From contig NZ_JAIGNP010000003.1 in assembly GCF_019711535.1 (NCBI RefSeq), positions 1 to 64,000 on the forward strand: 64,000 nt of DNA, given 5' to 3'. The stretch's first letter is position 1, and every line of letters starts with the position of its first letter. Both the position numbers and the translations under genes were made by a program. The DNA is from Qipengyuania aestuarii. GTDB lineage: Bacteria; Pseudomonadota; Alphaproteobacteria; Sphingomonadales; Sphingomonadaceae. This document shows, one piece after another, positions 51,589 to 61,019 of the stretch. Under the pieces are notes generated by a model. That model was not told the origin of the DNA and did not search any database. It saw nothing but the letters and a program-made list of their open reading frames with translations.

Positions 51589-52974
51589 ATGAGCGACATG
51601 AGAACCGAAACCGATTCCCTCGGGCCCATCAAAGTGCCTGCGGATGCCTTTTGGGGTGCGCAGACGCAGCGCAGCCTGGAGAACTTCCCCTTCCCTCCGC
51701 ACCAGCGCATGCCGCTTCAGATCGTGCATGCCCAGGCGACCGTCAAACAGGCCGCCGCCCGCGTCAATCGCAGCCACGGGCTGGACACCAAACTGGCACA
51801 TGCGATCGAGGCAGCGGCTGAAGCAATCCGCCGAGGTGAGCATGACGACCAGTTTCCGCTGACCATTTTCCAGACTGGAAGTGGCACGCAGACGAACATG
51901 AACGTCAACGAAGTGATTGCCGGTATTGCCAACGAAGCTCTAAGCCAGACGCGGGGCGGTAAGGAGCCGGTCCATCCCAACGATCACGTCAACAAGTCGC
52001 AAAGCTCGAACGACAGTTTTCCGACCGCGCTGCACATCGCCGCCCTCTTGGATGCACGGGAAACTCTGCTGCCCTCGCTGGAAAGGCTCCATCGAGCGCT
52101 TGCAGCCAAATCACAAAGCTTTGAGAAGCTTGTAAAGATCGGCCGCACCCATACGCAAGATGCAACGCCGCTGACACTCGGCCAGGAATTTTCAGGCTAT
52201 GCCGCTCAGATCGACAGCTGCCGCAAGCGGATCGAGGACTCTCTTAGTCGCGATCTCGCGGCACTGGCTATCGGGGGCACCGCTGTCGGAACCGGGCTGA
52301 ATGCACCCGAGCGCTGGAGCGCGGACATGGTGGAGCAAATCAACGCCATCACGGGCGAAGCCTTCCGACCCGCCGACAACACTTTCGAACAGCTGGCCGC
52401 GAAAGACGGGCTCGTGTCGTTTTCCGGCACTCTCAACACGCTAGCCGTCGCACTCAACAAGATTGCTAATGATATCCGGCTTTTGGCATCCGGGCCGAGA
52501 TCGGGCCTGGGCGAACTGTCGCTGCCGGCGAATGAGCCGGGAAGCTCGATCATGCCGGGCAAGGTCAACCCAACACAGGTGGAAATGCTGACCATGGTGG
52601 CCGCGCAAGTCATCGGAAACCATCAGGCGGTGACCGTCGGCGGCATGCAGGGTCAGTTCGAACTCAACACTTTCATGCCGCTGATCGGATCCAATGTCCT
52701 GCGTTCGATCGAGCTGCTGGCCATCGGCATGGACAGCTTTTCCAGCCGCTGCGTCGAAGGGATCGCGGCGAACGAGGATCGCATCGCCGAGCTGGTCGAC
52801 CGCTCGCTCATGCTTGTCACCGCGTTGGCGCCCGAAATCGGATATGACAACGCGGCGAAGATCGCCAAGCATGCGCTAGCCAATGGGCAAACCTTGAAGG
52901 AAGCCGGTCTCGAGCTCGACCTTGTCGATGCCGAAACCTTTGACCGGCTCGTCCGCCCTCAGGATATGGTCTGA
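51589..52974 (+). CDS. fumC: Fumarate hydratase, class II
   Basis: FumC of 461 residues, the usual length. It interconverts fumarate and malate in the citric acid cycle. Markers in order: FQTGSGTQTNMNVNEVI (about 94-110), HPNDHVNKSQSSNDSFPT (about 129-146), GRTHTQDATPLTLGQEF, and the fumarase/aspartase signature GSSIMPGKVNPTQ (about 317-329) with the flexible catalytic serine. Oxygen-stable and iron-free. It stands alone on the plus strand; the convergent M1 peptidase gene ends 2 bp after its stop. Confidence 0.96.
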   Translation: MSDMRTETDSLGPIKVPADAFWGAQTQRSLENFPFPPHQRMPLQIVHAQATVKQAAARVNRSHGLDTKLAHAIEAAAEAIRRGEHDDQFPLTIFQTGSGTQTNMNVNEVIAGIANEALSQTRGGKEPVHPNDHVNKSQSSNDSFPTALHIAALLDARETLLPSLERLHRALAAKSQSFEKLVKIGRTHTQDATPLTLGQEFSGYAAQIDSCRKRIEDSLSRDLAALAIGGTAVGTGLNAPERWSADMVEQINAITGEAFRPADNTFEQLAAKDGLVSFSGTLNTLAVALNKIANDIRLLASGPRSGLGELSLPANEPGSSIMPGKVNPTQVEMLTMVAAQVIGNHQAVTVGGMQGQFELNTFMPLIGSNVLRSIELLAIGMDSFSSRCVEGIAANEDRIAELVDRSLMLVTALAPEIGYDNAAKIAKHALANGQTLKEAGLELDLVDAETFDRLVRPQDMV

Positions 52975-52975
52975 T

Positions 52976-54880
52976 CTAGCTAGTCATTCCCAGCACACGG
53001 TCCACTGCGCCGCGCGTCACGGCGTGGTAGCTCGGGCGAGTCTTGGCATAGATCCGTTTCGCGATCGGGCGCCCCCATTCGCCTTCGCTCCACAGAACCT
53101 GGAAGAGCGGGCGCACGAACTTTGCTCGCCCGACGCGGGCGAGGAACTGCTCCGCCTGAGGCACGGCCGGTTCATAGCGATTGGCCAGCGCCAATTCGAG
53201 CCACAGGAACAGGATCTCGTTGTTCTGGGTAGTCGAGAGGCCCAACTGCCGATCCAGTTCAGACAACTGCGCCGCGCTGCGCTCCTTCGGGATATTATCG
53301 AGGAAACGCATGCGCTCGGCGCTGGTCCATCCGTTGTAAACTACCGGAATCGAGCTGGATGCGGCATAAGCCTGCACTGCGCTGTCGACCTCGGCGAAGG
53401 CCGCAGGGTCCGGACGGGCCACATTGGAGGGTAAGCCCGGCTGGAAAATCCATTCCCGCAAAGCCAGCTGCTCGGCTTCGGCATCGTTGCGCACGAGGTT
53501 CGCCATCATGTCGTCATAAAAGAGCTGGCTCGTGGCGGGCTGGAAGGCGTGATTGTCGAACCACTGGCGTAGCCACGCATCGAACCGCTCACGTCCGGCG
53601 ATGCTTTCGACCGTCCGCAGGAAGAAATGTCCTTTGTCGTAAGTGATGGCGCTGCCGATCTCGGCCCCGTCGGTGCTGTGGTGCAGCGCGGTGCCCGGCG
53701 CATTCATCCCGACCTCTGCCAGCGTTTCCTCGATATTGGCGAAAGACAGCGCGGCTTCCTGTTCGGCGCGCTTCTTGCCGTATACGGCTTCCACGATCCG
53801 GTTCTCGAAATAGGAGGTCACACCTTCGTTCAGCCAGCTGTCTTCCCAGACTGCATTGGTGACCAGATTGCCCGACCAGCTATGCGCCAGCTCGTGCGCC
53901 ACAAGCCCGTTGTTCGACCGATCGCCCGCGATGAAGGTCGGCGTGAGGAAAGTCATCACCGGGTTTTCCATCCCGCCATAAGGGAAGGACGGTGGCAGCA
54001 CGATCATGTCATAGCGGCCCCAGCGATAATCGCCGTAGAGTTCTTCCGCTGCCTCGACCATTTCTTCCGTATCGCCCACCTCGGCGCGCGCGCGCGCCAG
54101 TGTGGACGGCTCGGCCCAGACACCGGTGCGCGGACCGATCGCGGCGAAGTCGATATCGCCTGCGGCAATCGCTATGAGATACGGCGGGACTGGCTTGTCC
54201 ATGACGAAGCGGAAAGCGCGGCGGCCGTTGCCCAGATCTTCGGGCTCGCCCTGACGGACGCCGCTCATCACCACATCGAGCGGCTTGGGTGCGGTGATGC
54301 GCGCTGCCCATGTCTGACGGATGCCGGGGCTGTCCTGCGTAGGGATCCATGTCCGGTTGAGTATCGCCTGCCCCTGACTGAAGAGATAGGGATATTCACC
54401 GCCCGCCGTCTGTTCGGGAGTCAGCCATTGCAGCGCCTCGGCATCGGGGGCGGAGGCGTACTGAATCTGCACTTCGCGGGCGTTGCCCATGGTAATCGTG
54501 AGCGGCGCGCCCTTGCCTCCTTCGCTGACGGTATCGCCCAGCTTCCAAGCCAGCGGATTGCCCGCGCCGTCGCGCACCCCCACAATCTCGAGTCCATTGG
54601 AATCGAGCACGATCGCACCTGCATCGGGCCGCGCCAGAATATCGAGATTGGCGACGCCGGTCACTCGCTTGCGATCGAAATCGAGTGCCAGGTCAAGATC
54701 GACATGTGTCACCCGAGCCACCTGTGGCTGCGCATAGGTCATGCTGTCCACCGCATCGGCACCGGTCAGGATCGGCGAGACCATCGGTTCGCCCGCCCTC
54801 ATCGATCCGCCTTCCGACGGAACGGTAGTGCAAGCGGTGCTGGCAAGCAGCAGCGAAAGGGCAGTGGCGATGCGACGCAT
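52976..54880 (-). CDS. M1-family metallo-aminopeptidase, lipoprotein
   Basis: Zinc aminopeptidase of 634 residues, similar in plan to leukotriene-A4-hydrolase-like peptidases. ATG 54880 has CAGGAGA directly upstream and gives a lipoprotein signal LLLASTAC (Cys about 17); the frame to 55036 is an extension without signal. The exopeptidase motif GGMEN and the zinc motif HELAHSW followed by NEGVTSYFE are intact. The C-terminal alpha-helical domain (LARVGRAKFVRPLFQ, YHAVTRGAVDRVLG) completes the LTA4H form. It probably trims peptides at the cell envelope. Confidence 0.92.
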   Translation of the reverse strand: MRRIATALSLLLASTACTTVPSEGGSMRAGEPMVSPILTGADAVDSMTYAQPQVARVTHVDLDLALDFDRKRVTGVANLDILARPDAGAIVLDSNGLEIVGVRDGAGNPLAWKLGDTVSEGGKGAPLTITMGNAREVQIQYASAPDAEALQWLTPEQTAGGEYPYLFSQGQAILNRTWIPTQDSPGIRQTWAARITAPKPLDVVMSGVRQGEPEDLGNGRRAFRFVMDKPVPPYLIAIAAGDIDFAAIGPRTGVWAEPSTLARARAEVGDTEEMVEAAEELYGDYRWGRYDMIVLPPSFPYGGMENPVMTFLTPTFIAGDRSNNGLVAHELAHSWSGNLVTNAVWEDSWLNEGVTSYFENRIVEAVYGKKRAEQEAALSFANIEETLAEVGMNAPGTALHHSTDGAEIGSAITYDKGHFFLRTVESIAGRERFDAWLRQWFDNHAFQPATSQLFYDDMMANLVRNDAEAEQLALREWIFQPGLPSNVARPDPAAFAEVDSAVQAYAASSSIPVVYNGWTSAERMRFLDNIPKERSAAQLSELDRQLGLSTTQNNEILFLWLELALANRYEPAVPQAEQFLARVGRAKFVRPLFQVLWSEGEWGRPIAKRIYAKTRPSYHAVTRGAVDRVLGMTS

Positions 54881-55056
54881 GGAATTCTCCTGAAAAACCT
54901 CGGAGCCGGCATTGGCCGGCCTTGTCCAAATGCTGCAAAGCCTATTGCCGATCCCGGCGCGCTTATCCAGCCCGAGCCGTGCAATCGTACCCGAAGGCTG
55001 GCATTCCCCCCAAGGATCGGCCATGAGAACGTTCACATAAATCCTGGGAGAGGTTC

Positions 55057-55956
55057 ATGATCCGCACTATCTTCACTGCCCTGCCCTCAGCACTTGCGCT
55101 TGCAACCGCAGGGCCGCTTTCCGCGCAATCGACGCAAATGCCGACCTCGCAGCACGGCGAACCTTCGGCGGAGCGAGAGTTGCTCTTCGCAGACGAATTC
55201 AACACCGGCACGCTCGACCGGGACAAATGGATTGTCATCGGCACCGACTTCTGGGTCAACAACGAACAGCAGGCCTATGTCGACGACCCAGCGACTATCA
55301 ATTTTATCGACGGGATCGAAGGAGCCGATGGCGGCGTGCTGATGCTGCGCCCGGTATTCAAGCCGGGCATTGATCCGAACCGGGACCGCAAGGCACCTTT
55401 CCTGTCAGGCCGGATCGAGACGCAGGGAAAGTTCGACTTCGAACATGGTCGCGCCGAAGCGCGGATAAAGATGCCTGCCAATGTCGGGGTCTGGCCCGCC
55501 TTCTGGCTACTCGGCAACGACAAATGGCCGGGCACGGGCGAGATCGACATCATGGAATATGTCGGCGAAAAGGACTGGGTGGGCGTGGCCTTGCACGGCC
55601 CCGGCTACTCGGGCGAGACGCCGCTGGTAAACAAGTTCTTCTTTCCTGAAGGCGTCGATGTCACGAGCTGGCATACCTACGCCGTGGAATGGACCGACCG
55701 GCAGATCGACTTCCTGATCGACGGTCATGTCCACTACCGCGTTACCCGCCCGATGGTGGAGAATTATGGCGACTGGCGCTTCGACAATGAGAAATACTTG
55801 ATTCTCAATTTCGCGATGGGCGGTGCCTATCCGTTCAAGACCAACCGGATCGAAGAGCCTTACAACGGCGTACCGCAGGAGACAGTTGATGCGGTGAAGT
55901 CGGGCGAGGTCGCGATGCTGGTCGACTGGGTGAGGGTCTACGCCCCCACAGGCTGA
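55057..55956 (+). CDS. Secreted family 16 glycoside hydrolase
   Basis: GH16 enzyme of 299 residues with a signal peptide ending at PLSAQS (about residue 24). The catalytic motif is GEIDIMEYVG (about 166-175; E-x-D-x-x-E nucleophile and acid/base). FWLLGNDKWPGTGE and AVEWTDRQIDFLIDG are typical of the laminarinase/beta-1,3-1,4-glucanase-like branch; agarase or carrageenase activity cannot be excluded. It may feed on algal glucans or act on the organism's own EPS. It diverges from the M1 peptidase gene and shares 19 bp at its 3' end with the convergent trkA gene. Confidence 0.9.
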   Translation: MIRTIFTALPSALALATAGPLSAQSTQMPTSQHGEPSAERELLFADEFNTGTLDRDKWIVIGTDFWVNNEQQAYVDDPATINFIDGIEGADGGVLMLRPVFKPGIDPNRDRKAPFLSGRIETQGKFDFEHGRAEARIKMPANVGVWPAFWLLGNDKWPGTGEIDIMEYVGEKDWVGVALHGPGYSGETPLVNKFFFPEGVDVTSWHTYAVEWTDRQIDFLIDGHVHYRVTRPMVENYGDWRFDNEKYLILNFAMGGAYPFKTNRIEEPYNGVPQETVDAVKSGEVAMLVDWVRVYAPTG

Positions 55957-56633
55957 GGTTCCGCAGTAGAGGGCTGCAGCGCGGCGAAGGCCTCAAGGTT
56001 TTCCACCTTACCGGATACCACCAGCAGGTCGCCCGGCATGATTAGCGTGTCGGGTACGGCGTGGATGAAATCCTCGCCGCGGCGCTTCACGCCGATCACG
56101 GTGACATCGAATTTCTTGCGGCATTCGCTGGTCACCAGCGGCAGGCCAACGATGGTTCCGGGCGCGGCCACGCGAGCAATGGCGAAGTCGTCACCGAAGC
56201 TGATGAAATCGAGCAGGCGCTCATTCAGCATCCGCGCCACGCGCTCACCCATGCGCTGTTCGGGAAAAACGACATGATGCGCACCGGTCCGTTCGAGGAT
56301 GCGGCCGTGGTTCTCGTTGGTCGCCTTGGCCCAGATGTTCTGCACACCGAGATCCGAAAGCGCCAGCACAGCCAGCACGCTCGCCTCGATATCGCTGCCA
56401 ATGCCGACCACGACGGAGTCGAAACTGTTCGCCCCGAGCTTGTCGAGGCAGCGCGTATCGGTGCAGTCAGCCTCGACGACCTGTGTCAAATGCGGCGCAT
56501 ATTCCTGGACCCGCGTTCCGTCATGATCGACGCCCAGCACTTCGTGCCCCATCCGCTCCAGCGTGCGGGCGACCGAACCGCCGAAACGGCCAAGGCCGAT
56601 GACTAGTACGGGATTGCGCTTCTTAGCCGACAA
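55938..56633 (-). CDS. trkA: TrkA/KtrA-type potassium channel regulatory subunit
   Basis: Cytoplasmic RCK protein of 231 residues. The N-terminal NAD/nucleotide Rossmann motif VIGLGRFGGSVARTL (about 11-25) is followed by EADCTDTRCLDKLGANSFD and a C-terminal TrkA_C domain (FDVTVIGVKRRGEDFIHAVPDTLIMPGDLLVVSG in parts). One RCK unit, as in KtrA, rather than the doubled E. coli TrkA. It gates the adjacent TrkH-like channel; its start overlaps the trkH end by 11 bp, so both are made together. Confidence 0.92.
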   Translation of the reverse strand: MSAKKRNPVLVIGLGRFGGSVARTLERMGHEVLGVDHDGTRVQEYAPHLTQVVEADCTDTRCLDKLGANSFDSVVVGIGSDIEASVLAVLALSDLGVQNIWAKATNENHGRILERTGAHHVVFPEQRMGERVARMLNERLLDFISFGDDFAIARVAAPGTIVGLPLVTSECRKKFDVTVIGVKRRGEDFIHAVPDTLIMPGDLLVVSGKVENLEAFAALQPSTAEPQPVGA

Positions 56634-57951
56634 TGGGATCCTCCTCGGGATAACGGAACGGTCGAGGTTCGCCGCCTAGTGCCAAGGCAGTCGCAACGGT
56701 AATGGTTCCCACGCGGCCGACGAACATCAGGAAGGCAAGCACACCCAGCGCCGTGGGCGGCAGCTTGGCAGTGATGCCGGTGGACAGGCCGACGGTCGAG
56801 AAGGCGGAGATGGTCTCGAACAGGACGTCCTCCATCGGCAAGCGGGTGATGGCGAGGATATACATCGATGCCAACATAATTAGCACCGATGCAGCGACGG
56901 TCACCGTCAAGGCCTGCCGCTCAACACCGTAGCCGAGCCGCCGACCGAATATCTCCGCATCGCGACGCCCGCCGATTTCGGACGCCACAACCGCCAGCAG
57001 GACAACGAAGGTGGTGATCTTGATCCCGCCCGCGGTGCCCGCGCTCCCCCCGCCGATGAACATTAGCACATAGTTCATCAGCAAAGTCTCGCCGCGGAAA
57101 GCGCCAACATCCAGGCTATTGAAGCCTGCCGTGCGCGGCATGACCGAGTGGAAGGCGGCGTTGAGCAGCTTGGCGCTGGTACCCATGGGGCCAAGAGTAG
57201 CGGGGTTCGTCCATTCCTTCGCCGCAATCGCCACGAAGCCGACGAGCAGCAGGGCAACCGTCGTTGTCAGCGTGATCTTAGAATGCAGCGTCCATGCCCG
57301 CCACGAGAAGCCGTGGTGGCGCACATCCTGCATGACCGGGAAACCGAGCGCGGTGATGATGACCGAAAGCATGATCGGCACCAGGATCACACTGTCTTTC
57401 TGATAGCTCATCACACTGTCGGAAAAGCTCGAAAAGCCCGCATTGTTGAACGCGCTGACTGAATGGAACACCCCGTGCCACAGGGCTTGCTCGAAGGGGA
57501 AGTCGTAAGCCAGCATGAAGCGTAGCGTCAGGATCAGTGCGACCACGCCTTCCACTGTAAGGGTGACCTTGAAGACCAGAGCCAAAACGGAACGGGCATC
57601 GCCCACCTCCAGCCGGCTGCGCTCCACGCTGGTTGCGATCCTTTCCCGCAGGCCGAAGCCGCGTCCCGCCATCAGGCCGAATAGCGTCGCTGCCGTCATG
57701 ATGCCGAAGCCGCCAACCTGGAACAGCAGCAGGATCACTCCCTTGCCGAAAGCTGTCCAATAGGTTGCCGTGTCTACCACTATCAGGCCAGTGACAGAAA
57801 CGGCCGAGGTCGAGGTGAAGAAGGCCGTGACACCCGAAGCGCCCCGCCCGTCGACCGTGGCGAAAGGCAGCATGAGGAGCCCCGCTCCCACGAGTATTGC
57901 CGCAGCGAAGAGAAGAGGAATCAGGCGAACCGGGTCGCTAAACGCGCGCAT
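56623..57951 (-). CDS. trkH: TrkH/KtrB-type potassium uptake membrane subunit
   Basis: Membrane subunit of 442 residues, KtrB-sized. Four pore repeats are visible: FTSTSAVSVTGLIVVD (first filter), the SAFNNAGFSSF segment (second), MPRTAGFNSLDVG (third), and ISAFSTVGLSTGI (fourth), each with the filter glycine. It imports potassium (possibly with sodium) under control of TrkA. It follows hemF on the minus strand after 41 bp and overlaps trkA. Confidence 0.93.
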   Translation of the reverse strand: MRAFSDPVRLIPLLFAAAILVGAGLLMLPFATVDGRGASGVTAFFTSTSAVSVTGLIVVDTATYWTAFGKGVILLLFQVGGFGIMTAATLFGLMAGRGFGLRERIATSVERSRLEVGDARSVLALVFKVTLTVEGVVALILTLRFMLAYDFPFEQALWHGVFHSVSAFNNAGFSSFSDSVMSYQKDSVILVPIMLSVIITALGFPVMQDVRHHGFSWRAWTLHSKITLTTTVALLLVGFVAIAAKEWTNPATLGPMGTSAKLLNAAFHSVMPRTAGFNSLDVGAFRGETLLMNYVLMFIGGGSAGTAGGIKITTFVVLLAVVASEIGGRRDAEIFGRRLGYGVERQALTVTVAASVLIMLASMYILAITRLPMEDVLFETISAFSTVGLSTGITAKLPPTALGVLAFLMFVGRVGTITVATALALGGEPRPFRYPEEDPIVG

Positions 57952-57992
57952 CGGAAGCTCCTACGCCGATGTTGCGGCGCCGAAAAGCGCAA

Positions 57993-58850
57993 TCAGCTCC
58001 AGGTCGCCTCAGGCGGCAGGCTCATCAGGATCGCATCGATATTGCCGCCGGTCTTCAGGCCGAACAGCGTTCCCCGATCGTAGACGAGATTGAATTCGGC
58101 ATAGCGTCCGCGCCATTCGAGTTGCTGGGCCTTGTCGGCAGGCGCGAATTCTTGGTCCATTCGCCGACGGACGAGCTTGGGAAAGATATCCAGGAATGCC
58201 TCGCCGACATCCTTCGTGAACGCGAGATTGCGGCCGAAGCCCACTTCATCCTCGCACTCCAGGTGATCGTAGAAGATGCCTCCCACTCCGCGATGAACGC
58301 CGCGGTGGGGAATATAAAAATAGTCGTCCGCCCATTTCTTGAAGCGATCATAATAGGTCGGGTTATGGGCCGCGCAGGCCGCCCGGAAGCGGGCGTGGAA
58401 TTCCTCGGTATCTTCCTCATAGGGCAGCGGCGGATTGAGATCCGCCCCGCCGCCGAACCAGGCCGCCTGGGTGGTGAGGAAGCGGGTGTTCATATGCACG
58501 GCTGGCACATGCGGGTTTGCCATATGCGCAACCAGGCTGATGCCGGTCGCCGTGAAACCGGGGTTCTCTTCGCTTGCACCGTTGATCGACGCAGCGAACT
58601 CAGGCGCGAAATTTCCGCGCACGGTGGACACGTTAACACCCACCTTCTCGAAAACCTTACCCTTCATGAGGCCACGCGTGCCTCCGCCTGGATCTTCATT
58701 GCCCTCTTCCACGCGGTTCCAGCTGTCGTACTGAAACACAGCCGCGCTGCCCGCCTCGCGCTCGATCGCCTCGAACTCGGCGCAGATACGATCGCGCAGG
58801 GATTCGAACCATGTGCGCGCGGTTTGGGTTTGCTTGGTCCAGTCGGTCAT
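57993..58850 (-). CDS. hemF: Oxygen-dependent coproporphyrinogen III oxidase
   Basis: HemF of 285 residues, the family length. It converts coproporphyrinogen III to protoporphyrinogen IX with oxygen in haem synthesis. Conserved blocks are GGGTRGLMKGKVFEKVGVN in parts, FGGGADLNPPLPYEED (about 145-160), HRGVGGIFYDHL and EFNLVYDRGTLFGLKTGGN at the end. ATG 58850 gives the normal N-terminus MTDWTKQTQ; the open frame to 59312 is antisense to pdeM and rejected. First gene of a minus-strand run with trkH and trkA; divergent from pdeM with 45 bp between. Confidence 0.95.
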   Translation of the reverse strand: MTDWTKQTQTARTWFESLRDRICAEFEAIEREAGSAAVFQYDSWNRVEEGNEDPGGGTRGLMKGKVFEKVGVNVSTVRGNFAPEFAASINGASEENPGFTATGISLVAHMANPHVPAVHMNTRFLTTQAAWFGGGADLNPPLPYEEDTEEFHARFRAACAAHNPTYYDRFKKWADDYFYIPHRGVHRGVGGIFYDHLECEDEVGFGRNLAFTKDVGEAFLDIFPKLVRRRMDQEFAPADKAQQLEWRGRYAEFNLVYDRGTLFGLKTGGNIDAILMSLPPEATWS

Positions 58851-58895
58851 GCACAAGCCCTTGCCATTGCGGCGCCCACGCGGCAATAGCGGTAC

Positions 58896-59600
58896 ATGGT
58901 TCCCCTTTCGTTCGCAGGCCAGGAATGGCTCCTGACAGAAGGTCGCGCGCTCTACTGGCCGCGTGAGCGTGCTCTGCTGGTCGCCGACCTGCATCTCGAA
59001 AAGGGTAGCTTCTTTGCCGGCCACGGGCAGATGATCCCGCCCTACGACAGCCGCGAGACGCTGGAACGCGTTGCGCTGGCCATTCGCGAAACCGGAGCGC
59101 GGCGTGTCATCACGCTGGGTGACAATTTCCACGATTCGAAAGGTTCCGCCCGGCTCGAACCTCACGCCTGCGGTATGCTCGAAGCGCTGACCAAGGCAGT
59201 CGACTGGGTGTGGATCACCGGCAATCACGATCCCGACATGGAGGCTCGCTGCGGCGGAACGCTGGTGGAAGAGCTGGAAATCGGCGGCACGATCCTTCGT
59301 CACCGCGCGCAAAAGGGTGAAACGCGGCCCGAGCTATCAGGGCATTACCACCCGCGCCTGCAGCTGACCGTCCACCGCCGCCACATCCGCCGTCCCTGCG
59401 CCGTCGTAAGCGCGAATGAAGGCGCCGATGGCAAGCCTTCCGGCCGCATGATCCTGCCCGCATTCGGAGCGTACACCGGCGGCATGAACGCTGCCGATCC
59501 GGCCATCCTGAGGGCGCTGCAGCCGGCGGACACGATCGACGCAATCGTTCCAGCCAAGGGTCGGCTGGCCCGCTTCAATCTATGGTCGAACGCTGCGTGA
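58896..59600 (+). CDS. pdeM: Ligase-associated DNA-damage-response metallophosphoesterase (PdeM)
   Basis: Calcineurin-like phosphoesterase of 234 residues. The metal motifs are VADLHLEKG (about 29-37), LGDNFHDS (about 73-80), TGNHD (about 109-113) and SGHYHPRL (about 147-154). Together with the C-terminal FGAYTGGMNA block it matches the PdeM family named for its usual link to a ligase/helicase DNA repair set. Here those partners are absent, so it stands alone. Confidence 0.88.
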   Translation: MVPLSFAGQEWLLTEGRALYWPRERALLVADLHLEKGSFFAGHGQMIPPYDSRETLERVALAIRETGARRVITLGDNFHDSKGSARLEPHACGMLEALTKAVDWVWITGNHDPDMEARCGGTLVEELEIGGTILRHRAQKGETRPELSGHYHPRLQLTVHRRHIRRPCAVVSANEGADGKPSGRMILPAFGAYTGGMNAADPAILRALQPADTIDAIVPAKGRLARFNLWSNAA

Positions 59601-59726
59601 TAGCCACGCCGCCGCGCAAAACCGGGCCTTAGAATCCGAACCCCTTTGCGAATCTGCGGAACAGTGCCTACATCGGGGCATTCTGAACGAAGATGAACAT
59701 CCAGAAGTAACCAAGGAGATTACCCC

Positions 59727-60269
59727 ATAGCCCGTCCACCCCGGCGCAGCATGCAAATGCCCGTGAAAAGCGGCCCGCGCTACGACAACATGATCAATGT
59801 CCCCAAGGTCCGCGTGATCGATCACGAAGGCGAAAACCTTGGGGTGATGTACACCCGCGAAGCGACCGAGCAGGCCAACGAACTGGGCCTCAACCTCGTC
59901 GAAGTGTCTCCCAATGCGGACCCGCCGGTGTGCAAGTTCCTCGATGTCGGTAAATATCGCTTCGAGGCGCAGAAGAAGGCCAACCTGCAGCGTAAAACGC
60001 AGAAGACGCAGGAAATCAAAGAGATCAAGATGCGTCCCAACATCGATGATCACGATTACGACGTGAAAATGCGTAATGTGAACAAGTTCATCGAGAACGG
60101 CGACAAGGTGAAGTGCACCCTGCGCTTCCGCGGCCGTGAAATGGCTCACCAGCAGTTGGGCATGGATCTATTGAACCGCGTGCGCGACGATATGGAGGAG
60201 ACTGCAAAGGTCGAAAGCTTCCCACGTCTCGAAGGCCGTCAGATGGTGATGGTGCTCGCGCCGAAATAG
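59727..60269 (+). CDS. infC: Translation initiation factor IF-3 with an AUA start codon
   Basis: IF-3 of 180 residues. The N-terminal domain reads [19 protein letters not shown] and the linker [16 protein letters not shown] leads to the C-terminal domain with [15 protein letters not shown]. The start is placed at ATA 59727: AAGGAG at 59713-59718 lies 8 nt upstream and it gives the expected basic N-terminus (ARPPRRS). The first ATG at 59751 has no ribosome binding site and would drop eight residues. infC of E. coli starts at AUU, which lets IF-3 repress itself; an AUA start suggests the same autocontrol. A terminator follows at 60302. Confidence 0.93.
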   Translation: MARPPRRSMQMPVKSGPRYDNMINVPKVRVIDHEGENLGVMYTREATEQANELGLNLVEVSPNADPPVCKFLDVGKYRFEAQKKANLQRKTQKTQEIKEIKMRPNIDDHDYDVKMRNVNKFIENGDKVKCTLRFRGREMAHQQLGMDLLNRVRDDMEETAKVESFPRLEGRQMVMVLAPK

Positions 60270-60301
60270 GCAAGTAAAGCCTTTCATTGCAGACAATAGT
60301 G

Positions 60302-60339
60302 ATCGGGGAACGATTGATATCGTTTCCCGATTGTCTTTT
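60302..60339 (+). terminator. Rho-independent terminator of infC
   Basis: ATCGGGGAACGAT (60302-60314) pairs with ATCGTTTCCCGAT (60319-60331), 13 bp with one G-T pair and a 4-nt loop TGAT, followed by TGTCTTTT. It lies 33 bp after the infC stop. The ATG of the next gene is at 60341, only one base beyond the T run. Confidence 0.88.
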
Positions 60340-60340
60340 C

Positions 60341-60937
60341 ATGAAAGCAAAAGCACCTATCGTCATCGCACTTGGCTGTTTGAGTCTCGCCGCCTGTGAT
60401 TCCAGCAGTGTCGATGGGCAGCGGCCAGATCCCCAATCCGATCAGCAATCCAAGCCGGACGAAATACCTGCTGCACCGCCGCCCGCTCCGGTTTCGGACG
60501 GTCAGCAGAACAGTCGTGTTAACGACGGCTCCCCCGATCTCACGCCGTCCCCACTTTCTCCCGAAGCCGAAAAAACTGAAAAAGGTGCGCGCAATATCGC
60601 GACTTCCTTTGCCCGTGCAATCGAACTGAAGGAATTCGACCAAGCTTGGGCTATGCTGGACGATGCGAGCAAGCAGAAGTGGCCCAAGACGCAATGGGCC
60701 GGCCACTTCGCTGACCTTGCGGACATTTCCGTTGCCGTTGACACCGGCCGCATGGAAGGCGCAGCCGGCTCGAGCTATTACACAGCGCCGCTGAACATCA
60801 CTTCGGCGGATACATCGGGACGGCCGGTCAACTATGACGGCGAGCTAATCCTGAAGAGGGTCAATGATGTTCCAGGGGCCACTGCTGAGCAATTGCGCTG
60901 GCACGTCGACAGCCTGTCACTAGACTGGACCCACTAA
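60341..60937 (+). CDS. Lipoprotein of unknown function
   Basis: Lipoprotein of 198 residues: MKAKAPIVIALGCLSLAAC gives a lipobox with Cys19. A Pro/Gln/Ser-rich linker (about 25-70) is followed by a globular domain (FARAIELKEFDQAWAML, then WAGHFADLADISV and WHVDSLSLDW) that suggests an NTF2-like or similar small fold, but I do not recognise a family. ATG 60341 is required for the signal peptide; no ribosome binding site precedes it because the infC terminator does. The stop codon lies in a hairpin (CTGGACC 60925-60931 / GGTCCAG 60938-60944). Confidence 0.75.
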   Translation: MKAKAPIVIALGCLSLAACDSSSVDGQRPDPQSDQQSKPDEIPAAPPPAPVSDGQQNSRVNDGSPDLTPSPLSPEAEKTEKGARNIATSFARAIELKEFDQAWAMLDDASKQKWPKTQWAGHFADLADISVAVDTGRMEGAAGSSYYTAPLNITSADTSGRPVNYDGELILKRVNDVPGATAEQLRWHVDSLSLDWTH

Positions 60938-61019
60938 GGTCCAGCCAATGAGTGGCTGCTTGTTCGCTTTATCCGAGTATCTTCGCCTCACGACCTACGG
61001 CAGCTTCCATTTTCTAGCC

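Noticed and set aside
53627..55060. 477-codon plus-strand open frame over the M1 peptidase
   Set aside because: Mirror frame of a gene with intact zinc motifs; no signal, motif or ribosome site of its own.
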